Shown here in pieces: positions 53,136 through 63,570 of a stretch of DNA of 64,000 bases. The stretch is from Nannochloropsis oceanica (lineage: Eukaryota > Sar > Eustigmatophyceae > Eustigmatales > Monodopsidaceae), in assembly GCA_004519485.1 (NCBI GenBank), contig CP038128.1, positions 1,319,001 through 1,383,000 on the forward strand, read 5' to 3'. The position numbers were made by a program, and so were the translations under genes. How positions within the stretch are numbered: the first letter of the stretch is position 1; the number at the start of each line of letters is the position of its first letter. The notes beneath the pieces were generated by a model. That model made no database searches. It had not been told where the DNA came from and saw nothing but the letters and a program-made list of their open reading frames with translations.

Positions 53136-53885
53136 GCGGCTTTTAAGGGGGGCCCACGGCAACGGCAACCTACAGCAAGAGCGACAGCCTGGGAGAAGTA
53201 TCCTCCTTTGATTCGATGTGTCGAATCGAAGCCCGTCCTGTGATTTGGTGGGTGGCTGTAGCGTGGAAAAGCGACGGGGGGCGAGCCAGTAAGTGGGCGA
53301 CTGCATGATTACAAAGAGAAAGGACGGAGGACGTGAAGAACCACACAGCAAGGGGCAGCCTAGACTCGCCGGTGGTATTGGAGGAGTCCAAGCCCGCGTT
53401 GTCGAGGTTTTGTCGATGTCTGTCACTCGCCACCGCGATTGCTTTGTGAGCTCGCGTCCTCTGGTTTGGGTGCAGTGAATGTCACACACACACACAGATA
53501 CTTTTGAGACGACGGCGGACACTTTAACGTGATATGTTCTACCTGTGTCTTCCATTCCCCCCTGCCTGTTACCCTCCTACAACAGGCGGCGGAGCGTCAG
53601 CCTCCCCACTCGCCACCCCTGCTTCTTCTCGCCTTGTCAAGCCGTGACACCTACACGACCCCTTTATCCTCTTTTTTCAATGCCTGGTCAGCACTACCAT
53701 CATCATGAGATTAGATCACCCCCCGCCGGTATTTTGAGTCCACTTAAGCCATTCCTCCATCCCTACATATCATATTATTTATTACATAGCAGAGGCCCTG
53801 TTCCCTTCCCCATTGGGCCCTCGATCCTCTCATCAACTACCCCAGAACAACAACGCATCAACTCGCTGTCCCATTTACCTCCACC
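53136..53885. promoter_or_regulatory. Divergent 5' region of the acyltransferase and SRPBCC genes
   Basis: 750 bp; the acyltransferase frame stays open up to 53555, so part of this may be its coding or 5' UTR sequence. Confidence 0.35.
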
Positions 53886-54500
53886 ATGACTGCAGCGCAG
53901 CGTTCTCTCCGCTCCTTCTCTCTCCTTCTCACCCTCGTCTCCCTCTTCCTGCTCCCCGCCCTCCTACTCTCGGCCTCCACTGACAAGCCCCAAGGGCATA
54001 CGGGCATCGTCAAGCCCTTCAAACCCGGCCCTCCCGGAATCAAGCTCAAGAGCGGCGAAATTGAAAAACTCCGCAAAGGTGAAGCCGTAAAGCAACAGCT
54101 GTCCTCCGGCTCGGGTGGGCGGGGCTTGGTCATCCAGGATGTGCATGCCCCGCCTGAAGTGGTGTGGGGAAGGATCATGGACTTCCCGGCTTACACCCGT
54201 ATGGTGCCTCGGGTGAGTCTGTGTGAGAATTACAAGGTGCAGGAGAACTACATGCAGGGGCTGAAGGAGATCTACACGAGGATGCGGTTGACGGTGATGG
54301 GTTTCAATGTCGAGTATTTTATTCACCACAAATACTACCCAAAAATGAACACGATCGTGTGGACACTGGACTACAACAGGGAGGTACGTTCGGGGGTGGG
54401 ATATCCTCTCTATCTCTCACTGTCTCCATCTCTATGTATACATACATGTGGATATATAGACAGATGGGTGGATAAATTTATTTATAGAGAGAGAGAGAGA

Positions 54501-54540
<40 letters not shown>

Positions 54541-55597
54541 GGTATATTCGGTGCTGGCCTTGGGCATCTACGTTTCATCAATCCACCCATCCTCACCTTC
54601 CTCCCTCCCTCCCTTTCCCCTTCCCTCCAGAGTGATTTGGATGACTCTGTGGGCTACTGGCACGTGATTCCCCATCCTGACCCCGACAGGGAGCACTGGT
54701 CTCGTGTGTACTACTCCATTGACATGCGCCTCAAGTCTTGGATGCCAAGCTTCGTCAAGAATGTGCTGAAGAACCAGGTCGGTCAGCCGGCCCTCACTTC
54801 CTCCTTCCCTCACTCCCTCCACTCCCTCCACTCCAATTGCTTTTGAACCTATTTCGTCGACCTTCCCTCCGTCCCACCCTCCCTCCCACCTAGTGAATGC
54901 AAAGTTCGACTGAGTTTTCCACTTTACTTCCTTCAATCCACTCTCCCCCTCCCACTCCCCCCCTCCTTCATTTCTTCTCACTGGCCGTCACCAAAGGTAC
55001 CCCCTGGGTGTGGAAGGGGAGCTGGCAATTCCAAACCTCTCACTCCCCTCCCTCCCTCCCTCCCTCCCCCCCTCTCCTTCGTTTCCTCCCACAGGCCCTG
55101 ACGCAAGCCACCTCATGGGTGAAGAAGGAGAGCGAGAGGATTGGCGTTCCATCCAAATTTCGAAAACGTTCAATGGGCTCCCCGCAGGTAGGGAAGGAGG
55201 GAAAGAGGGAGGGAAGGAGGGAGGGAGGGAAGGAGTTGATCATGAATGCAGGCATCAGCGCGTCGGACGTGTGGGCAGGTAAGAAGAAAAGTGAGAAAAT
55301 GAGTAGAGGGCCAGTAGGCCAAGACGGAAAATAGAAAATGAACAGATGACGAAGAAGAGAAGAAAGCGGTGTCCAGATCAGAACGTCGCTCCTTCTGTAT
55401 TCTCTTCTGAGTATACCCTTACTCCCTCCCTCCCTCCCTAGCCCCCTGATATGGCCAAGATGGGCGAGGGCCTGCGGGATATTAAGGAGGGCTGGTGCCG
55501 CCGTATTAAGGCTGCAACGAGCTGTATTAATGAAAGGTTCCCGTGGGCGGGAGGGAAGGCGACGCCGGTGGTGGGGTCGGCGAAGGGCGGGAAGTAA
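53886..55597 (+). CDS. SRPBCC (START/COQ10-like) domain protein with a signal peptide
   Basis: Exons 53886-54383, 54631-54777, 55095-55187, 55442-55597, all phase 0, 297 aa. The N-terminus (SFSLLLTLVSLFLLPALLLS) is a signal peptide. The fold starts near GLVIQDVHAPPEVVWGRIMD followed by FPAYTRMVP, the polyketide-cyclase/COQ10 pattern, then NTIVWTLDYNRE, SDLDDSVGYWHVIPHPD, and RVYYSIDMRLKSWMPSFVKN. Such helix-grip domains bind a hydrophobic ligand; in algae similar proteins are plastid or secretory, but the ligand is unknown. The intron 2 donor is an unusual GTCGGT. Intron 1 holds a GAGA microsatellite; intron 2 holds a decayed copy of exon 3. Confidence 0.8.
54485..54537 (+). repeat. (GA)n microsatellite in intron 1 of the SRPBCC gene
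   Basis: Near-pure GA repeats interrupted once by ATGGA. Confidence 0.9.
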
Positions 55598-56087
55598 GGA
55601 AGGACGGAGGAGGGAGTGATGGGATGGGAAGACCAGAGAGAGAAAGAAAAGGATTGAGACCTTTTCATGGGAATAGATTGGAAGTGAGAGATGAAGGAGA
55701 ATGAGGAGGAGGAGGAGGCGGCGGGAGTGTCGTCGAGAGGAGAGAGAGGGAAGAGAGAAATGGAGGCCACAACTAACAGTTTTGTAATGATAGGTCACAA
55801 GAAGGGGAGAAAGGGGAGAAGAGTAGATAGGTTAATTGAGGGGGACGGACGAAAAAAGGAAGTGCATGAGAAGAGGAATAATAACGGAAGAAATACAAAC
55901 CGCTTATTTGATCGAAAATAAAACGACTCGTTCCCTCATTCCATTTGTCCGCCACCTTGGGCCATCTCCACTCCCACACAGACCCTCTTCCCTTTCCTTC
56001 GCTTCCTCTTTTGTTCAACCACTTCACACGCAAGTCTCCCATCCTCTGTCCATCTATCTATCCAACCCTCCCTCTCTCCCTCCCTCA
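55598..56087. other. Convergent 3' flanks of the SRPBCC gene and PACRG
   Basis: 490 bp with AATAAA near 55916; no gene recognised. Confidence 0.5.
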
Positions 56088-56617
56088 CTACTGCATGACC
56101 GACTCGTAGCTAGGTATCATGTACCGGATATGCTCAAACGCCTCCCTGCCCCCCGTGATTTCCAGCAACTCCAACGTCTCGTTCACCAGCTCCGACACAC
56201 ACAGCCGTCGTCGTTGCCCCCAGTCCATTTCACCCCTTTGGTTTCTGCTCCGGGTATGTATCTTGTATTTGTTGAACACGGCAGAGGCCCCCAGGAAGTG
56301 GTGATAGAAAGGGACGAGGGCCGGGCCGATCCTCTCTGGGTCCGTTAAAATGAAATCTTGGAAAATTTTTAGGGTCGTGGCGAGAATGATAGGTTGGTGC
56401 GTATCCAGGGCGCGCTTGAGGGGGGAAAGGAGGAAAGGGATACAAGCGAAGAGTTTGTGAGGGCAGGCCTCCATCAAGTCGAGTACGCCTTGCACGGCCA
56501 GAAAACGGTAGGGATCTCTGTTCTCCCGCAGGCCCTCGAGGAAGAGAGGGAAGATGCTGCGGTATTCAAGATTGGAGGGAGGCGTGTGCCACTTAAGCCT
56601 GAGGCGGCGTATACTAT

Positions 56618-56660
<43 letters not shown>

Positions 56661-57347
56661 ACTGCTCCTGGCAGGCTCGCGTCGGTGCTGAATGGAGGCA
56701 GGGAGAGTGCCACGATCGTACGCCTGGTGGAAAGGGTTTGGACCAGAAGTACTGCTGCGATGGAGATTCCAGTCAGACATTATTAGCCTTGTCTTCTTGG
56801 TGGTTGCGGTCGTGCTGCAAGCGGGGATTGAGGGCATGGGGGAGGGGCGGTCTAGGCCGAGGCGACGACGCGTCTGGGAAAGACGAGTGGTCAAGGTGCC
56901 CTTATCGTCACTCGGACGAAGTGGACACAGTGGTGGCGACATTCCCTTGTTCTTGCAAGGAGCGGCAGTAGAGAGGGAATGCTGGAACTGTGTTCGTCCT
57001 TGCTTTCTCTGGGAGATGGGTGGAGGTGGGGGCTGGTTGGCTTTGAGAGGGGCAGCTTGGAGGTGGAACCGGTTGTGGACATTTCCATCGTAGAGGAGGG
57101 ACGTCGAAAATAATTGTGCAAAATGCGAAGATTTCTGGGTTTGTGGGGAGGGTCGTTGTCGAATATGGGAAGCCAAGAACTCCTCAATTGACAGACTTGC
57201 CGCGACGGTCATGTCTGTGTGAAAACGGTGCAAACGTTGATGCTGCTGCCTGGTAAATGTGGTGACCGCTGGCACAGCCGGTATACATTTGCCATTGCTT
57301 GTCGAAAAAGAGACAGACACTGGCAGCCGCTGGCCAGTGCCAAGCAT
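56088..57347 (-). CDS. PACRG: PACRG (Parkin co-regulated gene) homologue
   Basis: Single exon, 419 aa. The first about 215 residues are basic and Ser/Pro-rich. The PACRG domain begins at NPFHQAYDRGTLPASIQHR and contains IRRLRLKWHTPPSNLEYRSI, FPLFLEGLRENRDPYRFLAV, QGVLDLMEACPHKLFACIPF, LLSPLKRALDTHQPIILATT, LKIFQDFILTDPERIGPALV, PFYHHFLGASAVFNKYK, RRRLCVSELVNETLELLEIT and GGREAFEHIRYMIPSYESVM, which run co-linear with animal PACRG up to its C-terminal YMVPTYES. A poly-Ser tract (CTG/AGC-coded) interrupts the domain start. PACRG is an inner-junction protein of motile-cilium doublet microtubules and binds tubulin. Confidence 0.93.
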
Positions 57348-59515
57348 TGCTGGCAGGGGTTAAGCGTGGAAGGCGCTGAGCGTTTCGCAGGGGAGGCCGG
57401 GCGGGTGGGGATGACCTGTGTGTGATTTGGGAATAGGTCTCATAAAGAAGGCAAGAAAATCTTGAAAGTCGATGTATGTGGGAACACTTTTTACCGCTGT
57501 AGAGTTAGTGTCATGTGGAGATAAGGAAGCTCAAAGCTGGACGAGAAGATAAATCCTGGTGTGCATGGATCGAATCAAGGTAATGGCGACGTTTTTGGGC
57601 CGTTGTCACTTTTTGACTTTTTGAACGGAGCAGCATTTTTTCCTTCGATTACTTCTGTGTGTGTTTGTGCGTTATGGGGCTCAAATGCGGACGTGCATCA
57701 TCCCATTTAAATGCCCTTCCAGCATGAGCCAAGCATGTCCTTCCAAGAAGCATGTCGCCACCACTTCCTTGTCACATGCTCACCAACCACCTCCCCTTTC
57801 CGAGGGCACCTGTAGAGCCATTTTCGTGGAAAATACCTCGGCAAGGGTTTATGTTGAGTAAGCTTTGGGGAAGCTTGGCCACGGATTGACAAAAATGCAT
57901 TGACTTGGATGCAGAGAGGGCCTAAAAGAGCGTGGCAGGACCCCCTTCCCTTCCACCGACCTAAGAATCCCGAAGGCCTCAAAATCTCATCGCACAGACG
58001 GATATATAAACTTATTACAACAATACGGCAATCGTTTGCGCTTGTTTTGGCTAGCTATCTTCGCACTTTAGACATATATACTCTAATGGATGAAGCGGAA
58101 GGAAGATGGTCAACTCTGTGCATATATTTAGAAACGGAATAGAACCAAGGAAAAACTCACGAAAGAAACCACGAAATTGGTCACTGACACTCTCTTAAAA
58201 TAAGTATGAAATATACGTACCACGTAGGAACGTGTAAATAGACACGTTCCTATCACTTTCGAAATTCAAGCGCAACATCCCGAGGTGTATTGCCAGGGAG
58301 ATCTCCCAGACTGCCTGCTCCCCTACTGTAATTTCTGTCTTACTCTATCCCCGAACCCCCACCCCTCTTTGGAACCCTGTATCTCAACCCCAAAACTCCT
58401 TTTCCAAATAAGGCAGCGGATGTGCATCCACACCTTATCTCTTCACCCTGGCAAAAGGGCGTGAGCGGAAGGCTCTCTCGATTTGAACACTCCAGTCTCC
58501 CCCACCGTGTGCCGATCCACGGGAGAATGGGAAAAGTCCTCTCAAACCCTTGAAATTATAATGAGAATGATATACTCCTGCACTCAATTGTAATCTTAGA
58601 CGGGAGGAGTGCTAAATGGTGCAGCTTGGGGCCTTAGCCCTGCCTTCATGCGGGGTTGGACCTCTCTGTTCGCCGCTGCGAGAGAGCCGGCCCCCTTGCC
58701 TCCCTTTTTGATTGACTTCGTGGTCCGAAAATGTCCTCTTACGCGCTCGTTGCTCCATGAGTCCATCTGTATTGAGATCTATTCTGAAGTTGTCCATAAT
58801 CGTAAGTCATAGCCACTGGACATTTCCCATCTCGACCCCGGACGCCCTTCCCACCCACCCCCGACGGGTGTCGGTCGGACTTCTTGCTTTGTGACGCCCC
58901 GACAATGCCAATGAAATTCTCTTCGTATTTCAAAAACAATTCCCATTTATCACTCATGTATCACACTCTTTTTTACTCATTCGCATAAAAGAAAAACAGG
59001 TAAGCAGCAGGCCGGCCTGTCCAAGCCCCCGAGTGCCTCTTTTTTTTCCAGCGAGCGATGATGACATACCATGTGTACACAGGCGTCGCTCTGTCTTCCA
59101 CCTCTTCAGATGCCACACAGCCACCCGCAGCACCTTCATAAGGGAGATATGAAGGCATGGGGTGTAGTCACACTCGTTTTGGGATCTACTGAGTTGTCCT
59201 ACGCCTCATATGCGCCCGCGTCGCTGATTTAGTTTCGACGATCCCCTTCTTCATGTTCCTTATTTTGTGCCGACCCTACTTCCTCCCCTCCTCCCCCCCC
59301 CCCCTCCTTCCATGGTGTGATTTTTCATCCGCGTAATCCGCGTCCAATGCATTTCAACATAGGCAACGACAGGAAAGAGGCAGCTGCAGCATCGGGATAG
59401 GCCACGTCAAACGACATCACAGGGGCATTTACACAAACGACACCGGGCAGCCTTATTATTACCCAAGGCCGCTTTCCTTTAACCCCCTCGCCCGCAGTAT
59501 TCCCACAACCCCGCC
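57348..59515. other. Long divergent intergenic region with an 11-bp inverted repeat
   Basis: 2.17 kb between PACRG and the SET gene, relatively AT-rich and free of GGGA repeats. It carries a perfect inverted repeat at 58225-58252. Only short frames; no gene or RNA family recognised. Confidence 0.5.
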
Positions 59516-61766
59516 ATGTTGGCCGATAAATTGGAAGTTCGTGAGCATACCCTGTACGGGTTCAGATGTCGTGGGCTTTTTGCAGCGGAGACAATCAAGG
59601 TAAGGCGCGCGAAGGCCTCCCAACCTCCAACCCCCTCGCTCTGCTCCTCTGAACCTCTCCGACACTTCCTTATGAAGTCAATCAGGACCATAATTATATT
59701 CTTCTAGCTGCCTTATCATCTCAAATGTACATGCATATTGCCTCTGCCAACACCCGTCCCTCCCTCCCTCCTTCCCTCCCTCCAGGCTGGGGAGGTTGTC
59801 TGGTCCTACAAGGAAGGCACCGAGATTCTTCGGACGTACAACAAGCACCACATCGACGCCCTTCCCGACTCATCCGCCAAATCCAATATTATCACCTACT
59901 CGTACATGCTTGACGACGACCTCTTCGGCTCTACTCCTACTCCTGAAGGTCCCTCCCTCCCTCCCTCCCTCCCTGCCTGCTGTTCTGTCCCCCCTTCTCC
60001 CCTTGGTTTTTTTATTTCATTTCCTGGTTCTAATCCATATTCTGGAACAAATTGCTGTGTTCCCCCTCTCTCTTTTCCCCCCTCTTCCTCAGAGGACCCT
60101 TCATACTTCTTCAACCACTCTTGCGCGCCAAACTGCTGGTACAGCGGCGACAACTGCATCGTGGCCATGCGGGACATAAATAGGGACGAGCATGTGGTGT
60201 ATGATTATGCCATGACCGAGACCGAAGGGAGTTTGCACGCTGGGCTGGAGTGCCGGTGCGGGGCCGGGAGGGAGGGCGGGAAGGAGGGAAGGGGGGAGGA
60301 AGGGATGACGTGCCGGGGGGTGCTCCGGTTCGACGACTGGAGGAGGGCGAGCTGGGCGGAGAGGTACAGTGGGCATGTGACGAGTTATGTGCAGAGAAAG
60401 ATGGAGGAAAACAGCTGGCACGATACCCGGGTGGTGTTGAGGTTCAAAAAAGGCGCGAATGGCGCGGGGGAGGGCGGGATGGTGGAGGGGGGGGAGGGGG
60501 GAGGGAAGGAAAAGGGCTTGTTTCTGACGGCGGCGATGAGGAAGGGGGAGGTGGTGCTGGTGTTTGCAGGGAAGGTGGTGGGAATGGAGGGACTGCTGGC
60601 AGCCGGGAGAAGGAATATGGAGCTGTCGTTGCAGGTACGCCTCGGCCTCCTTCCCTTCCTCCCTCCCTCCCTCCTTCCCTCCCTTCCCTTTTTTTCACGA
60701 CGATCGATAGCGTGCGCCATCGCCACATGCAACCCACCTCAGTGCTACCGACACATACACATCCTCCCTCCATCCCCAGATCAACGATACCCTGTGGCAG
60801 ATTCCGTCCACCAGAGGCCCCGAGACGAGTGATTTCGTCAACCACTCCTGCGACGCCAACTCGGGTAAGGAGGGAGGGAGGCAGGGAGGGAGGGAGGGGG
60901 GTTGGGAGGGAAGGAGGGAGGGCAACGTCGACAAAGACAAAGGTGGGCTTCGTCCCGTGCCTTGGTTCCTTTATTCTCATCCCCTCCTCCCTCCCTCCCT
61001 CCCTCCCTCCCTCCCTCCTTCCCTCCCTCCATCCCTCCCTCTCCCAGGCATGGAAGACTCCACCACTGTGGTGGCCATCCGGGACATGCGGGCGGGGGAG
61101 GAGGTGACAATTGACTACGCTACTGTCAACAGCGGCATCAACACCTCGGAGGGCGACAACTTTCAGTGCCGGTAGGTCGGTCGGGAAGCAATCCCTCCCC
61201 TCTTCCCTCCCTCCCTCCGCTCTTTTCTGCCGTTAACGGTCTGGGACCTGTACCCTCCCTCCCTCCCTCCCTCCCTCCCTCCCTCCCTCCAACCTGTCCT
61301 GCTTCTCCTCCCATGCCGTTCAACGCACCACGTCCATATAATCATGTTCCATGCCTTTCGTTCCTCCCTCCCTCCCTCCCTCCCTCCCTCCCTCCCAGCT
61401 GCCAGGCCAAGGGATGTCGAGGCACGGTCACCAGCCGAGATTGGATGCTCCCCGACGTGCAAGAGAAGTAAGGAGGAAAAGAGGGGGGGAGGGGGGAGGC
61501 ATTGACTCGACGAGTCGTATCACTGCTCATGCTTGAACTTACGCCCCGCCATCGGTCCCTTCCTCCCTCCCTTCCTCCCTCCCTCTCTCCATCCCTCCCT
61601 CCCTAGGTACTGGCCGTACTTCCCGCCATTCGTGCGTCGGCTCATTTTGTCGCAAGCCGCGACGGCGAGTGGGAGGGCGGGAGGGAGTGAAGGAGGGAGG
61701 GAGGGGTGGCGGGGCGAGACCAAGGGAATGATTCCTTCGAGCATGTCCGTCGTAGAGCTTTCTTAG
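59516..61766 (+). CDS. Protein with two SET domains
   Basis: Seven exons: 59516-59599, 59786-59948, 60093-60634, 60780-60864, 61048-61171, 61399-61467, 61607-61766, frame maintained, 408 aa. First SET half: GFRCRGLFAAETIKAGEVVW, then SYFFNHSCAPNCWYSGDNCI, MRDINRDEHVVYDYAM and a post-SET-like CRC. Second half: KGLFLTAAMRKGEVVLVFAG, SDFVNHSCDANSG, VVAIRDMRAGEEVTIDYATV, CRCQAKGCRGTVTSRDW. Both carry the NHSCxxN cofactor motif and the catalytic-type YDY/DYA Tyr, so both could be active. The target (histone or other Lys) is unknown. Introns alternate C-rich and G-rich ends. The donor of exon 2 (GTCCCT) is weak but keeps frame. Confidence 0.87.
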
Positions 61767-62800
61767 GGCGGGAGGGCGGGAGGGGGGGAGGGCGGGACGG
61801 AGGGCGACTGCGGCTGTTTGCGTGGATGGTGTGTCGTCGTTTTTCATGTCTCCCGGAGAGGGTGTGAAGGGGGAGGGCGGGAGGGAGAGCGGGAGGAAGC
61901 GTGAGGGAGGGAGTGTAGTGGTGTTTTTTTAAATGATTCGTTTTCGAGTGAGAGGATGTCAGGAATCGGAGAGAAAGCGATCGGGAATGGACGGAGGTGT
62001 GGGTCTAGGAAAATGGGTGAAGGAATGACAAGGGATGGACCGATGTAGGGAGGGAAAGGAGAACCTTCACTTGAGGTGCTTATAGTCACCAGCGGAGATC
62101 GCAGGATGAGGAGGGAAGGCAAGGGACGACAGTTCGATGACTAGTAAGACAGGGAGGAGGGGGGTGGGATGGGGAGTGACAGAACAGTGGAAGTAGACAG
62201 GAGGGGAAGGAGGGAGGGAGAGAAAGAGGGAGGGGGAGACGAACTCACCAACCAGAGTACTGAATTTATTCTTTCTAGATGAGGTATAGTGGGAAGGGAT
62301 CAGAGTGAGAGGGAAGGAAGCATGGCATGTGTGTGAAGGCAGGGTAGTGGAAACCAATCACGATAGCGAGATGAAGCGCGTTTATGGCCGTGCCCTGCCG
62401 TAGCTCGCTTTCATCTCTGTGTGTGTGTGAGTGAGTGACTGGAAACAAACCGTTCCCTAGTCAACCTCCTCTTCGTCCTCTCTTTTCGTTTTTATGCCGT
62501 AAAAAATTTCTTTAGTGTATAGGCTATGTTTGCGATTGCTCCCGTGGAGTTCGAGTTCGTTTCTCTTTCAAAAAGCGGGTGGGTGGGTGTTTAATCTCTC
62601 TCTTCTCTCTTATTTCTCATCTGTTCTCCTTTCTTCTTCCCATCTTCGTGCCTCAGACCGGTGGCTTTGATGTCTTGCTGGAAGCTGTCATTTCTTCCCT
62701 CACTCCTTCCCTCCCTTGTCCTCCTCGTCGCTGGATTTGATTCTTGTCTTCTCCTCATTCTTCTTCATTTCTTCGCTGGTGCTGCTGCTGCTGCCACCAA

Positions 62801-62839
<39 letters not shown>

Positions 62840-63570
62840 AGGCTATGTTGCTGGTGTATTTGTCGGCTCGGCTGGTGATCAATCTCCAAAAAAGATGAGC
62901 CGGTGGAGAAGCGACGCCGCGGGGCTCGTCCAAGGTCTCTCTTCCATCATAGAGAAGCGTTCAGCTTAAGCCTCTCTGGCCGGCCTTCCGCCCTCTTTCC
63001 CTCCCTCCCTCCTCCTTCTCTTGTCTCTTTCCCGTCGAGCGCCTTTTCCCTCACTCTCTCTATATATGTAGATAGATGTCATCGATATATGTAGTGCTCC
63101 ACACACACACGCACACGCACACACACCATTTCAACTATGTCTCTATCCTCATTCTGCAAAGTTCTTATCAATAAATTGATTGACAAATTGAATCAATTTA
63201 TATCACTGAACCTAAATAAATTGAATTAAAGGGTCAATCAATCTCATCTTCATTTGATTACAATAAAAACCCCATGTGGCACGATGAATACCGCACACTC
63301 ATATTTATGTATACTAGCCTACTCATGCATGTCCTCTGCTTCTACTGCTGCTGCTGCAGTTTTCTCCCTTCCTTTACCTCTCCTTTCTTCCCTTCTTTCC
63401 CTCTTAACCCTTCGCAAAATGCTCTCCTAGTGCACTCCCTTACTCTTTGAACTCCCTCTTCTTGCCCTTCTTTTTACCACTCACTCCCTCCCTCCTTCCC
63501 TCCCTGGTTCACACTCACTCGGCAAGACCGGTGCCACCGACACCGATCCCTCCCTCCACCCCTCCCTCCC
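61767..63570. other. Intergenic region, 3' of the SET gene
   Basis: Purine-rich at first, then mixed. A + strand frame near 62670-62969 (Leu, Ala, Thr runs) is probably noise from CTG repeats. A perfect 11-bp inverted repeat lies at 63171-63201, and AATAAA motifs cluster around it. Confidence 0.45.

Noticed and set aside
55235-55280. Possible extra exon in SRPBCC intron 3 (MNAGISASDVWAG)
   Set aside because: It is bordered by plausible AG and GT, but joining it to exon 4 breaks the frame.
58465-58500. tRNA-like T-arm (GATTTGAAC on +)
   Set aside because: The T-stem does not pair and no anticodon arm or terminator is found.
62661-62969. Possible small membrane protein with Leu/Ala/Thr runs
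   Set aside because: Most of it comes from CTG-type repeats and it begins at a GTG; no conserved segment.
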